NCBI GenBank assembly: GCA_018798825.1
Contig: CP076354.1
Coordinates: 1 to 64,000, forward strand
Reading direction: 5' to 3'
From: Ochrobactrum sp. BTU1
Lineage (GTDB): Bacteria > Pseudomonadota > Alphaproteobacteria > Rhizobiales > Rhizobiaceae
Length of the DNA: 64,000 nucleotides
Part shown: in pieces, positions 1-8,834 of the stretch
How the letters are laid out: every line of letters starts with the position of its first letter
Position numbering within the stretch: the first letter of the stretch is position 1
Position numbers and translations under genes: made by a program
The notes under the pieces: generated by a model
Told to the model about the DNA's origin: nothing
Seen by the model: the letters and a program-made list of their open reading frames with translations, nothing else
Databases searched by the model: none

Positions 1-862
1 GGTTTTCTTTTTTGGAACTTTTTTAAAGAAACGTACCCTCGAAACTATGAGTATGTTTTTTTAGCAATATTTCATATCAGGCAGATAGTTTTAGAACTAA
101 TCGAAAGATATATGCGGCGAATTCCTCATTATTTTCAAAAGCTTGTGCGTGTTTATCCACAGTTATCCACAGCCCCTGCGGAGGACTCGGAAGCCCCTCT
201 GAGTCAAGCCACTTTTTGAAAAATTATTTTGTCGGAGAACATATCGTGCCCGTCTAAAAAACCGTCAATCAAAACGCATTGAATCCAAAGGCGTTATTGC
301 TCTCTCGACCGATTCTCTGCTTGAGGGCACAGGGCATGCAAGTCTTTCTTGAAGAAAAAACTGCAGATCTTAGGCTTGCTCTTTGCCGTAAGGCTTCGTT
401 AAAGTCAGAGCCATAAGAGGGGTGGGCCGATGGCCCGGAGTTAGCATTAAATAGGATGTCTTATTGGCGTGGGCAGCTTTGTCCGCGGGTGCTGAATTCT
501 GGTCTTAAGGTCCTGTTCTTATTAAGTTTGTCTCTTTTGGTGATTGCTTACCATTCATTAACCGGAATGCTGTTTTTGGCGCATCTTCGCAATTGAATGG
601 TTGTGGCAAATTCCGATCCGGGCAATCAGCCTTGAGCAAGGATTTGATGAGTCGTAACGAGTAGCTCAACAGGAGTTATCTGGGTGTTTGTCCGCAGCAG
701 TTGTTCGATTGCGGACGGTTTGAGTTTGTGTGCGGTTCTTAGAAAGAACCAGTGTGAATTGAGTACCAGCTGGGTTTCTGGTTCCCCAAACCGGACACGA
801 TGCAGGAAATAACGACAAGCGCTGTAAAACTAGCGCGTAGGAATGTGAAGGCAGGCGAGACG
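1..862. other. dnaA upstream non-coding region
   Basis: No credible coding region lies here; the only open frames are short, antisense and lack recognisable domains. The first 140 bases are visibly AT-rich, followed by two tandem DnaA boxes (153-171). The rest, to the dnaA start, is a long leader or promoter region of mixed composition. In related Rhizobiales the mapped origin is near hemE rather than dnaA (family knowledge), so the boxes could serve dnaA autoregulation or an origin; the sequence alone does not decide. Confidence 0.6.
153..171 (+). promoter_or_regulatory. two tandem DnaA boxes
   Basis: TTATCCACA occurs perfectly at 153-161 and again at 163-171, in the same orientation and 10 bases apart, so the two sites lie on the same face of the helix. 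This is the consensus R-type DnaA box. The pair borders an AT-rich stretch and lies about 690 bases before dnaA. Confidence 0.8.
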
Positions 863-2443
863 ATGGCAATGATGACTGGTAAGTCGACGGCAACGATGGG
901 TGATGATGCGCATGCGAACCGTATCCATGGATCTTCTGCTACTGGAAAAGAAAACAGCCTCGTGGTGAGTGCTGAAAGCAACGTCGGCGAAGACGTTTTC
1001 GAGCGTCTGACTGCAAAGCTCAAGGCACGCGTCGGCAGCGAGATTTATTCAAGCTGGTTTGGTCGCCTCAAGCTCGATGACCTCTCCAAAAGCGTTGTTC
1101 GTCTGTCGGTTCCGACCGCATTCCTCCGCTCTTGGATCAACAATCATTATTCTGAACTGCTGACCGAGCTTTGGCAGGAAGAAAATCCGCAGATTCTCAA
1201 AGTGGAAGTCGTTGTGCGCGGCGTGAGCAGAGTCGTTCGTACTGCAGCACCAGCAGCGGATACGAATGACGCGATTGAAGCAAAACTGTCTGTCGCCCCA
1301 CGCGAAAAGATGGCTTTCCCTGTAGGCCAGCCAAGTGCTGAAAAACGCGGTTCCGCAGTTGTTGCAGAATCGGTTGCCGCTTCCGGTGCCGTTCTCGGCT
1401 CACCGCTCGACCCACGTTATACGTTTGATTCTTTCATTGATGGTGCATCCAACCGTGTAGCCCTTGCCGCCGCCCGCACCATCGCAGAAGCAGGTTCTAG
1501 CGCTGTTCGCTTCAACCCGCTTTTCATCCATGCATCTGTCGGTCTTGGTAAGACTCACCTTCTTCAGGCAATTGCCGCAGCAGCGCTGCAGCGTCAGGAA
1601 AAGGCCCGAGTCGTTTATCTGACCGCTGAATACTTCATGTGGCGCTTTGCAACTGCGATTCGTGACAACAATGCTCTTTCCTTCAAGGAACAGCTTCGTG
1701 ATATCGACCTGCTCGTCATCGATGACATGCAGTTCCTGCAGGGCAAGTCGATCCAGCATGAATTCTGTCATCTGCTCAACACGCTGCTCGATAGCGCTAA
1801 GCAGGTTGTTGTTGCCGCCGACCGTGCACCTTCGGAACTGGAATCGCTTGATGTCCGCGTGCGCTCGCGTCTTCAGGGCGGTGTCGCTCTGGAAGTTGTT
1901 GCACCAGACTACGAAATGCGCGTCGAGATGCTGCGCCGCCGTCTGACGGCTGCTCAGGTCGAAGATCCAAGCCTCAATATCGATGACGATATCCTCGCTC
2001 ATGTCGCCCGTACGGTCACTGGATCGGGTCGCGAACTGGAAGGTGCATTCAACCAGCTTCTGTTCCGTCAGTCGTTCGAGCCTAATCTCTCGATTGATCG
2101 CGTTGACGAACTGCTTGGTCACCTGACACGCGTAGGCGAACCAAAGCGCATCCGCATTGAAGAAATTCAGCGCATCGTTGCTCGTCACTATAATGTGTCG
2201 AAGCAGGACCTGCTTTCAAATCGCCGCACGCGTACCATCGTGAAGCCACGTCAGGTTGCAATGTATCTTGCCAAGATGCTGACGCCACGTTCGCTGCCGG
2301 AAATCGGTCGTCGTTTTGGTGGTCGCGACCACACGACGGTTCTTCATGCGGTTCGCAAGATCGAAGATCTGGTCGGTGCTGACACCAAGCTGGCGCAAGA
2401 ACTTGAGCTTCTCAAGCGTCTGATCAACGATCAGGCAGCCTGA
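863..2443 (+). CDS. dnaA: Chromosomal replication initiator DnaA
   Basis: AAA+ initiator that binds DnaA boxes, opens the origin and loads helicase. Domain I (the SSWFGRLKL region) is followed by a variable linker, then the AAA+ core with Walker A GLGKTH near residues 227-232, Walker B LLVIDDM, and the C-terminal DNA-binding domain with signature GRDHTTV near residue 487. The start is uncertain: the frame is open from 800, but the ATG at 863 follows an AGGCGAG-like ribosome site; further ATGs follow at 869 and 872. About 526 aa, slightly long for the family because of the N-terminus and linker. A strong terminator follows, so dnaN is probably transcribed separately. Confidence 0.97.
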   Translation: MAMMTGKSTATMGDDAHANRIHGSSATGKENSLVVSAESNVGEDVFERLTAKLKARVGSEIYSSWFGRLKLDDLSKSVVRLSVPTAFLRSWINNHYSELLTELWQEENPQILKVEVVVRGVSRVVRTAAPAADTNDAIEAKLSVAPREKMAFPVGQPSAEKRGSAVVAESVAASGAVLGSPLDPRYTFDSFIDGASNRVALAAARTIAEAGSSAVRFNPLFIHASVGLGKTHLLQAIAAAALQRQEKARVVYLTAEYFMWRFATAIRDNNALSFKEQLRDIDLLVIDDMQFLQGKSIQHEFCHLLNTLLDSAKQVVVAADRAPSELESLDVRVRSRLQGGVALEVVAPDYEMRVEMLRRRLTAAQVEDPSLNIDDDILAHVARTVTGSGRELEGAFNQLLFRQSFEPNLSIDRVDELLGHLTRVGEPKRIRIEEIQRIVARHYNVSKQDLLSNRRTRTIVKPRQVAMYLAKMLTPRSLPEIGRRFGGRDHTTVLHAVRKIEDLVGADTKLAQELELLKRLINDQAA

Positions 2444-2462
2444 TCGACAGAAATTAGTTAAA

Positions 2463-2508
2463 AAGCCCGCGCCGTGTCGATTTGCGACGTGGCGCGGGCT
2501 TGCTTTTC
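2463..2508 (+). terminator. dnaA intrinsic terminator
   Basis: AAGCCCGCGCC (2463-2473) pairs perfectly with GGCGCGGGCTT (2491-2501) around a 17-base loop, followed by GCTTTTC. It lies 20 bases after the dnaA stop. Confidence 0.8.
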
Positions 2509-2620
2509 GTCTCAAAAATCTGCCACTTTAGCAAACCTTCGGGCGCCACAAGCGCCTTACTGATAGGGGCGTCTGCCCGTTGCGCGGTTGCCCAGTCCTA
2601 GAGAGCGAGTGCGTTTCAAT

Positions 2621-3739
2621 ATGCGTGTAACCCTGGAACGGTCGAACCTTCTTAAATCCCTCAATCATGTGCATCGCGTTGTCGAACGCCGCAACACGAT
2701 TCCTATCCTGTCGAACGTGCTTTTGCAGGCAGAGGGCGCAAGCCTCGCGCTGAAGGCCACCGACCTTGATCTTGAGGTCAATGAAGCAACCGCAGCCATG
2801 GTCGAGCAGGCTGGTGCCACCACGGTTCCGGCACATCTTCTTTATGATATCGTGCGCAAACTGCCGGATGGCGCTGAAGTGATGCTGTCCACCAATCCGG
2901 ATGGCGGGTCGATTTCGGTGATTTCCGGAAAATCCTCTTTCCGTCTGCAGTCGCTGCCACAGTCCGATTTTCCGGAACTGACTGCCGGCGCTTTCACCCA
3001 TTCATTCCGCATCGATGCACAGGCTCTCAAGCGCCTGATTGATCGCACCCAGTTTGCGATCTCGACGGAAGAAACTCGCTATTACCTCAACGGCATTTAT
3101 TTCCACGCCATTGAAAGCGATGGTGCTTTGAAGTTGCGTGCCGTTGCAACCGATGGCCATCGTCTGGCACGCGCTGAACTCGAAGCCCCTTCTGGCACTG
3201 AAGGTATGCCGGGCATCATTATTCCGCGTAAGACGGTTGCTGAACTTCAGAAGCTCGTTGATGCTCCGGATACGGTTGTTTCGGTTGAACTTTCTGACGC
3301 AAAAATCCGCTTCACTGTTGGCTCGGTGGTTCTGACCTCCAAGCTCATCGATGGCACATTCCCGGATTACCAGCGCGTGATCCCTTCGGGCAATGACAAG
3401 AAGCTCACCATCAGCCGTCAGGAATTTGCTGCTTCTGTTGATCGTGTTTCCACGATTTCCAGTGAGCGCGGCCGTGCGGTCAAGCTTTCGATCGCTGATG
3501 GTCAGTTGACGCTGACGGTCAACAATCCCGATTCGGGAAGTGCGACCGATGAACTGGCTGCGGATTACGATGCTGATCCGATCGATATCGGTTTCAACTC
3601 GAAATATCTGCTCGACATCACCAGCCAGCTTTCCGGTTCCGATGCCGTCTTCATGCTGGCTGATGCCGGTTCTCCTACGCTGGTGCGCGATACCGGCGAT
3701 GAAGATGTGCTCTATGTTCTGATGCCTATGCGCGTCTAG
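2621..3739 (+). CDS. dnaN: DNA polymerase III sliding clamp (beta subunit)
   Basis: Ring-shaped processivity clamp that tethers Pol III to DNA and is loaded by the DnaX complex (encoded at 20981). The protein is 372 aa, the family length, with three repeated clamp folds and the C-terminal end VLYVLMPMRV that forms part of the partner-binding pocket. The frame is open upstream, but ATG 2621 (MRVTLERSNLLKSL) is the conserved start. recF follows after 16 bases, which suggests co-transcription. Confidence 0.97.
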   Translation: MRVTLERSNLLKSLNHVHRVVERRNTIPILSNVLLQAEGASLALKATDLDLEVNEATAAMVEQAGATTVPAHLLYDIVRKLPDGAEVMLSTNPDGGSISVISGKSSFRLQSLPQSDFPELTAGAFTHSFRIDAQALKRLIDRTQFAISTEETRYYLNGIYFHAIESDGALKLRAVATDGHRLARAELEAPSGTEGMPGIIIPRKTVAELQKLVDAPDTVVSVELSDAKIRFTVGSVVLTSKLIDGTFPDYQRVIPSGNDKKLTISRQEFAASVDRVSTISSERGRAVKLSIADGQLTLTVNNPDSGSATDELAADYDADPIDIGFNSKYLLDITSQLSGSDAVFMLADAGSPTLVRDTGDEDVLYVLMPMRV

Positions 3740-3755
3740 GATATGAAAACCGACC

Positions 3756-4910
3756 GTGAGCATTTCTGAACCCATTATAAGCCGTCCGGATCGAGTCTCG
3801 GTCCGGCGGCTTAAACTTTCTGATTTCCGCAACTACACGGAACTCACGCTCCCGCTTGGTCCCGGCCATGTGGTGCTGACAGGTGAAAACGGTTCAGGCA
3901 AAACCAACCTCATTGAAGCCGTTTCCTTTCTGTCGCCGGGCAGGGGGCTGCGCCGTGCTTCCTATGATGACGTGGCTCGCACCAGCGGCCATGATGGCTT
4001 TGCCATTCATGCTTCGCTTGATTGTATGATCTATGGTGATGCTGAAATCGGCACCGGCACAGCGGGCGGTGGTGAAGGCGGCCGCAAAGTCCGCATCAAT
4101 AGCAATGCTGCATCCGGTGACGAACTTCTCGATTATGCGCGCATTCTCTGGGTGGTGCCGTCAATGGACGGTCTATTTACCGGTGGCGCATCGGACAGGC
4201 GGCGCTTTCTTGACCGCATGGTGCTGGCAATCGATACCGGCCACGGCAAGCGCGTGCTGGATTATGAGAAGGCCATGCGCTCGCGCAATCGGCTGCTGAG
4301 CGATGGTAACAGCGACAATCAGTGGCTCGATGCGATTGAAAGCCAGATGGCTGAGCTTGGCATTGCCATAGCGGCGGCCCGCTCAGAGGCCATGCGGCTG
4401 ATCGCTGCGATGATTGAACGCCTGCCTGCTGAAGGTCCTTTTCCCAAGGCAGACTGCTTTCTTGAAGGAACACTTGAGCAGCGCATTGGTCTTGAAGCAG
4501 CGCTTGATCTTGAAGAAGATTTTCGGCGCACAATGCGAGACGGTCGTGCCCGGGATCGCGCTGCAGGACGCACGCTTGAAGGCCCGCATCGCACGGATCT
4601 GATTGTGCAGCATCGGCCAAAATCCATGCCCGCTGCCCTTTGTTCCACCGGCGAGCAGAAGGCACTGCTGATCGGGCTTATTCTGGCTCATGCAAGGCTG
4701 ACGGGCGAGCTTTCGGGCATGGCACCGATTTTGTTGCTTGATGAAATCGCGGCCCATCTCGATACCGGACGCCGCGCGGCTTTATTTGGTATTCTCGATG
4801 ATCTTGGCGGACAGGCTTTCATGACCGGCACCGACCGTTCACTGTTTGAAGCTCTTGAAGGGGATGCGCAGTTTTTCAATGTTGCTGGGGGCGAACTCAC
4901 CAGACTTTGA
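3756..4910 (+). CDS. recF: DNA replication and repair protein RecF
   Basis: SMC-like ATPase that works with RecO and RecR (recR is at 23267) to load RecA on gapped DNA. Walker A GENGSGKTN lies at residues 43-51, an ABC-type signature CSTGEQKALL is near the C-terminus, and Walker B ILLLDEI follows. 384 aa, slightly longer than E. coli RecF, including a Gly-rich insert (GTGTAGGGEGG) around residues 97-107. It starts with GTG 16 bases after dnaN. Confidence 0.95.
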   Translation: MSISEPIISRPDRVSVRRLKLSDFRNYTELTLPLGPGHVVLTGENGSGKTNLIEAVSFLSPGRGLRRASYDDVARTSGHDGFAIHASLDCMIYGDAEIGTGTAGGGEGGRKVRINSNAASGDELLDYARILWVVPSMDGLFTGGASDRRRFLDRMVLAIDTGHGKRVLDYEKAMRSRNRLLSDGNSDNQWLDAIESQMAELGIAIAAARSEAMRLIAAMIERLPAEGPFPKADCFLEGTLEQRIGLEAALDLEEDFRRTMRDGRARDRAAGRTLEGPHRTDLIVQHRPKSMPAALCSTGEQKALLIGLILAHARLTGELSGMAPILLLDEIAAHLDTGRRAALFGILDDLGGQAFMTGTDRSLFEALEGDAQFFNVAGGELTRL

Positions 4911-4960
4911 GACAAAATATCCGCTGACAGATGGCCTTAACGGGCCTATGTTTATGCATC

Positions 4961-5731
4961 ATGAACGCACCATCAAAGCCCTTTTCATCCGAAGAATTAG
5001 AGCGCTATGCGCGCCATATTGTGCTGCCGGAAATCGGCGGGCCTGGACAGCAGCAGCTGAAAGCTGCCCGTGTGCTCGTGGTGGGAGCTGGCGGACTCGG
5101 TGCGCCGGTTCTGCAATATCTGGCCGCAGCTGGTATCGGAACACTTGGCCTTGTCGATGACGATACGGTGTCGTTGTCGAACCTGCAGAGACAGGTAATC
5201 CACGACACTGAGAGCGTTGGTCAGAGCAAGGTTGCAAGTGCGACGGCTTCGATTGCTCGTATCAATCCGCATGTGAAGGTCGAAGGCCACGCATTGCGCC
5301 TCAACAGTGAAAATGCACAAGCCCTGATCAGCCAATATGATGTTGTTGTTGATGGCTCTGATAACTTTACGACACGTTATGCACTCGCAGATGCAAGCGC
5401 TTTGGCAGAGCGACCACTGGTCTCAGGTGCAATGGGGCGCTTTGACGGCACGGTCACTGTGCTTATGCCTTATGCAAAGGGCGCAGATGGAGCGCCTAAT
5501 CCTTCCTATCGTGATCTGTTTCCGGATATGCCGCCGCCGGGTGCCGTGCCGACCTGTGCTGAGGCCGGAGTTCTCGGTGTATTGCCGGGCGTGATCGGCA
5601 ATTTGCAGGCCATGGAAGTCATCAAGCTCATAACGGGCATTGGCGAACCGCTGGTCGGAAGGCTCCTGCTTTACAACGCATTGAACGTGCGTTTTGAAAC
5701 AATCCGATACAAGGCACGCAAACCCAAATGA
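4961..5731 (+). CDS. MoeB/ThiF/HesA-family E1-like adenylyltransferase
   Basis: E1-like enzymes adenylate the C-terminal Gly-Gly of a sulfur-carrier protein (MoaD or ThiS). The nucleotide-binding loop GAGGLG lies at residues 42-47, DGSDNF at 131-136, and the candidate catalytic cysteine is Cys199 in PTCAEAGVLG. The zinc-binding CxxC pairs of classical MoeB/ThiF are absent: the first position reads SYRD (182-185) instead of CYRC, and the C-terminus ends KARKPK without cysteines. The start at ATG 4961 gives the conserved N-terminus (SEEELERYARHI-like). No sulfur-carrier gene is adjacent, so the partner (MoaD, ThiS or other) is unknown. It overlaps the acetyltransferase by four bases. Confidence 0.85.
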   Translation: MNAPSKPFSSEELERYARHIVLPEIGGPGQQQLKAARVLVVGAGGLGAPVLQYLAAAGIGTLGLVDDDTVSLSNLQRQVIHDTESVGQSKVASATASIARINPHVKVEGHALRLNSENAQALISQYDVVVDGSDNFTTRYALADASALAERPLVSGAMGRFDGTVTVLMPYAKGADGAPNPSYRDLFPDMPPPGAVPTCAEAGVLGVLPGVIGNLQAMEVIKLITGIGEPLVGRLLLYNALNVRFETIRYKARKPK

Positions 5732-6228
5732 CAGAATTTCGCATGACATCCATCGACGCGGATTTTGGTCACTGGGACGAACTTTTGAAGCTCATTCAGA
5801 GCAGCTTCGTTTATATGGATGGCATTATCGATCCGCCATCGTCTGCGCATCATCTGACGATAGAGGCTCTTCAAGGGAAGGCAGCCGTAGAAACCGGCTT
5901 TGCAGTGTTCATCGGTGATGCTTTGGCTGGTTGTGTGTTCATCGCTGAGAAAGAAAATCATTTTTATCTCGGCAAGCTTGCTGTCGCACCTGCCTTTGAA
6001 GGCCGGGGTATTGCACGTCAGCTCATGGCAAAGGCCGAGCAGCAGGCAGTCACGCGCGGCAAACCTGTAATGGAACTGCAAGTGCGTATCGAGCTTGAAC
6101 GCAATCACATTGTTTTCGGTAGGCTCGGCTATCGCAAAGTAGCCGAGACATGCCATCCCGGGTTTACAAGAACGACATCGATAACCATGCGTAAGGAGAT
6201 CTCGCGTGGCACTGACATTAACCCATGA
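5728..6228 (+). CDS. GNAT-family N-acetyltransferase
   Basis: Single-domain GNAT protein of 166 aa; acceptor unknown. The acetyl-CoA-binding motif A is at residues 87-107: LGKLAVAPAFEGRGIARQLM contains the Q/RxxGxG/A-like loop EGRGIA. The substrate side starts with a variable N-terminal region (HWDELLKLIQSSF). It begins inside the preceding stop (ATGA overlap), and its end overlaps the aconitase X start by 23 bases, so it is translationally linked to both. The linkage suggests a shared function but does not identify it. Confidence 0.85.
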   Translation: MTEFRMTSIDADFGHWDELLKLIQSSFVYMDGIIDPPSSAHHLTIEALQGKAAVETGFAVFIGDALAGCVFIAEKENHFYLGKLAVAPAFEGRGIARQLMAKAEQQAVTRGKPVMELQVRIELERNHIVFGRLGYRKVAETCHPGFTRTTSITMRKEISRGTDINP

Positions 6229-7465
6229 AGAGCAGTCGATAGCTGCCGGGGAACAGGGACAAGGGGCTGCGATGGCCATGCGCATCGTAGCCGAAACAGC
6301 GCGTTTGATGGGGGCATCGCGCCTCATCCCGATCGCGTCTGCACATATTGATGGTGCGCTCTATCACGGCGATAGCGGTACGCTGTTCGCTGAACGACTG
6401 GTTGATGGCGGTGCCAGAACCAAAGTGCGCGCCACCCTTAATGTGGGATCTATTGATCTCACCGGCTGTTCCCGCAATTTGTTGCCGCAACATGAGGCCG
6501 ACATGGCCAGACGCATGATGCGGGCTTATATCAAGCTCGGATGCGAGCCGACATGGACCTGCGCGCCTTATCAGGCCGGACATCGTCCCGCAAAGGGAAC
6601 AGACGTTGCATGGGGCGAGTCGAACGCCGTCGTATTCTGCAATTCCGTGCTTGGTGCCAGGACAAACCGCTACGGCGATTTTCTGGATATAGCTTGCGCT
6701 ATTGCCGGACGCGCACCTGATTATGGTCTCCATCGAAACGAGAATCGTCGAGCGACGGTTATTCTCGATATTTCCGCAATTAATCCTGCTTTCCTTCAAT
6801 CAGAGGTCGCGTGGCCGATTCTTGGCAATCTGTTTGGCCGGAGTGTTGGCACAAGTATCGGTGTTGTGGCTGGTGCGGGAATGCGTCCGGATGAAGATGC
6901 GCTGAAGGCCTTTGGAGCTGCGGCAGCCTCGGTGGGGTCTGTTGGCCTTTTCCACGTCGCGGGTGTGACCCCGGAAGCTCCCGACCTTGAAACAGCCATG
7001 CAGCATCAAAAGCCAGACGGCATCATTCATGTGACACAGGAAATGATCGAAGCCACCCGCAAACGTCTGTCGACGGTCGATCATGCGGATTCAATAGATG
7101 CGGTGGCGATTGGCAGCCCGCATCTGTCGATCACTGAATTTGACAGGCTCGAACGTGCAATCGCGGGTCGGAAGCTTGCCGTGCCGCTTTATGCTTGTAC
7201 CGGGCGACATGCCCTTGTTGAGCTGGAAAAGAACGGACGCAGAGCGCTGCTTGAAAAGGCAGGCGTTGTCATCGTAGCGGATACTTGTGTTGTGGTGACG
7301 CCGATCATGCCAACAAAAGATGATGCGGTTCTGATGACCAATTCCGGCAAGTTCGCGCATTATGCGCCGGGTAATACCGGCTATGGCGTACTGTATGGCT
7401 CACTTGAGGAATGCGTTGAAAGTGCTGTCGCTGGTCGACCTATATTTGAGAGGCAGGCCGCATGA
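6206..7465 (+). CDS. Aconitase X large subunit (probable cis-3-hydroxy-L-proline dehydratase)
   Basis: Catalytic subunit of the aconitase X family (formerly DUF521), Fe-S dehydratases. Characterised two-subunit bacterial members dehydrate cis-3-hydroxy-L-proline; archaeal relatives dehydrate phosphomevalonate (family knowledge). Visible motifs include IASAHIDGALYHGDSG near the N-terminus, a cysteine-bearing LGCEPTWTCAPYQAGHRP, the stretch GESNAVVFCNSVLGARTNRYGD, and a C-terminal ADTCVVVTPI. These cysteines are candidate cluster ligands. The start is GTG 6206, preceded by AAGGAG at 6193-6198. The small subunit gene follows with an ATGA overlap. Substrate assignment is inference from the family. 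Confidence 0.85.
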   Translation: MALTLTHEEQSIAAGEQGQGAAMAMRIVAETARLMGASRLIPIASAHIDGALYHGDSGTLFAERLVDGGARTKVRATLNVGSIDLTGCSRNLLPQHEADMARRMMRAYIKLGCEPTWTCAPYQAGHRPAKGTDVAWGESNAVVFCNSVLGARTNRYGDFLDIACAIAGRAPDYGLHRNENRRATVILDISAINPAFLQSEVAWPILGNLFGRSVGTSIGVVAGAGMRPDEDALKAFGAAAASVGSVGLFHVAGVTPEAPDLETAMQHQKPDGIIHVTQEMIEATRKRLSTVDHADSIDAVAIGSPHLSITEFDRLERAIAGRKLAVPLYACTGRHALVELEKNGRRALLEKAGVVIVADTCVVVTPIMPTKDDAVLMTNSGKFAHYAPGNTGYGVLYGSLEECVESAVAGRPIFERQAA

Positions 7466-7884
7466 GTACCTCCAATTATATGTCATCGGTTCTGGTCGCG
7501 GGGAAGGCAACAGAAGCTCACGCACTGGTTTTGTCGGCTCCTATCAGCTTCTGGGGCGGAGTTGACCCCAAAACCGGACGGATTGCCGATGTCCGCCACC
7601 CGGAACACGGGCAGAGTATTTCGGGCTATGTGTTGTGTTTACCGGGAACGATCGGCTCGTCATCAGCCGCAGCAGTACTGCTCGAGCTGGTTCATGCCGG
7701 TTTGGCACCGGCCGCAATCATATTGCATGAACCCGATGCGATCCTGCTTCTCGGGCTTATTGTTGCACGCGAGATGGGACATGATGTTCCTATCGCAGTC
7801 GAGTTTGACCGGGAGAAGCAAAAGAAACTCGCCGGCCATCGGGTGACGGTCGGCGAGAATGGGAATATTTCGATCAGCGCCTAA
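7462..7884 (+). CDS. Aconitase X small (swivel) subunit, DUF126
   Basis: 140-aa swivel-domain partner of the large subunit; the active site forms at the interface. The DUF126 hallmark is present: GxxxG-type LPGTIGSSSAAAVLLEL with the conserved serines, then GLAPAAIILHEPDAILLLG. In some organisms the two domains are fused; here they are separate and translationally coupled by ATGA. It ends four bases into the convergently transcribed GhrA-like gene, so the two operons meet tail to tail with no space for a terminator. Confidence 0.85.
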   Translation: MSTSNYMSSVLVAGKATEAHALVLSAPISFWGGVDPKTGRIADVRHPEHGQSISGYVLCLPGTIGSSSAAAVLLELVHAGLAPAAIILHEPDAILLLGLIVAREMGHDVPIAVEFDREKQKKLAGHRVTVGENGNISISA

Positions 7885-8834
7885 TATTGCGTGGCGCGGT
7901 CAACCACGTTTTCGAGCGTTCCGTCGCGTTCAAACGCTTCGATCTGGCGGATAATCTGCGGAACAATTGCGGTTGCCGAGGAGCTTGCAGCCGCATGTGG
8001 CGTGATCGTTACCTTCGGATGCGCCCAGAGCGGGCTATCAGTGGGCAGCGGTTCCTGGTTGAACACATCGAGCGTGACCGCCGAAAGCAGGCCACGATCA
8101 AGAGCTGCAAGAATATCAGCTTCGTTCTGCAAGCCACCACGACCTGCGTTGATCAGCACAGGCGCGCCCAGCGGACCGTCGCTTTTCAATTGCGCAAACA
8201 TCGTCATGGACAGAATGCCCTTGGTGTCCGGCGTCAAAGGCAGAAGACAGACGAAGATATCGGCGGTCTTGAGGAAGCGTGTAAAGCCTTCCTTGCCGTT
8301 GAAGGTCTGAACGCCGTCGATCTCCTGCGGACGGCGACTCCATCCGGTAACATTGAAACCAATCGCTTTGAGCTTTTCTGCTGCATCACGGCCCAAGACA
8401 CCCAATCCCATAATGCCGACAGTCACTTCATGGGCTGCTGGCTGGCGTGGGTCTTCATGCCAGACGCGATTCTTCTGCTGCTTGCGGTAGCTTGCGCCAA
8501 GGCGATGATGATCAAGCACCTGCCAGACCACATATTCGGTCATGCGCATGGTGAGATCATCTGAAATGACCCGTACCAGCGGTACGTCCGGAATATGCGG
8601 ATCATGAAAGACATGATCGACGCCAGCCCCCAGCGAGAATATCACTTTGAGATTTGGAAGATTGGTCAGCGAACCGGGCTTTTGCTTCCAGACAAGCGCG
8701 TATTCGATGCTTGGATCATTTTCTGTACGTTCTGTCACGACATTGCGTTCAGGCGCATGGGCCTTGAAGCTATCGATCCAGATGGCCGGGTCCCAATTGG
8801 TCACGGAGAGTAAGATATTGCCGCTTTTGCTCAT
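7881..8834 (-). CDS. D-2-hydroxyacid dehydrogenase, GhrA-like glyoxylate/hydroxypyruvate reductase
   Basis: NAD(P)H-dependent reductase of 2-keto acids; the closest recognised family is E. coli GhrA, which reduces glyoxylate and hydroxypyruvate. Landmarks in the 317-aa protein are FSLGAGVDH, the cofactor loop GIMGLGVLGRDAA, catalytic Arg in INAGRGG, LDVFNQEPLP with the acidic partner, and the catalytic His in TITPHAAA. It is the last gene of the yej run: its ATG overlaps the YejF stop by four bases. Coupling a soluble keto-acid reductase to a peptide importer is unexpected. The true substrate is not known. Confidence 0.88.
   Translation of the reverse strand: MSKSGNILLSVTNWDPAIWIDSFKAHAPERNVVTERTENDPSIEYALVWKQKPGSLTNLPNLKVIFSLGAGVDHVFHDPHIPDVPLVRVISDDLTMRMTEYVVWQVLDHHRLGASYRKQQKNRVWHEDPRQPAAHEVTVGIMGLGVLGRDAAEKLKAIGFNVTGWSRRPQEIDGVQTFNGKEGFTRFLKTADIFVCLLPLTPDTKGILSMTMFAQLKSDGPLGAPVLINAGRGGLQNEADILAALDRGLLSAVTLDVFNQEPLPTDSPLWAHPKVTITPHAAASSSATAIVPQIIRQIEAFERDGTLENVVDRATQY

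Noticed and set aside
1400..2188. Minus-strand open frame inside dnaA
   Set aside because: Shadow of the DnaA AAA+ domain; no recognisable protein features.
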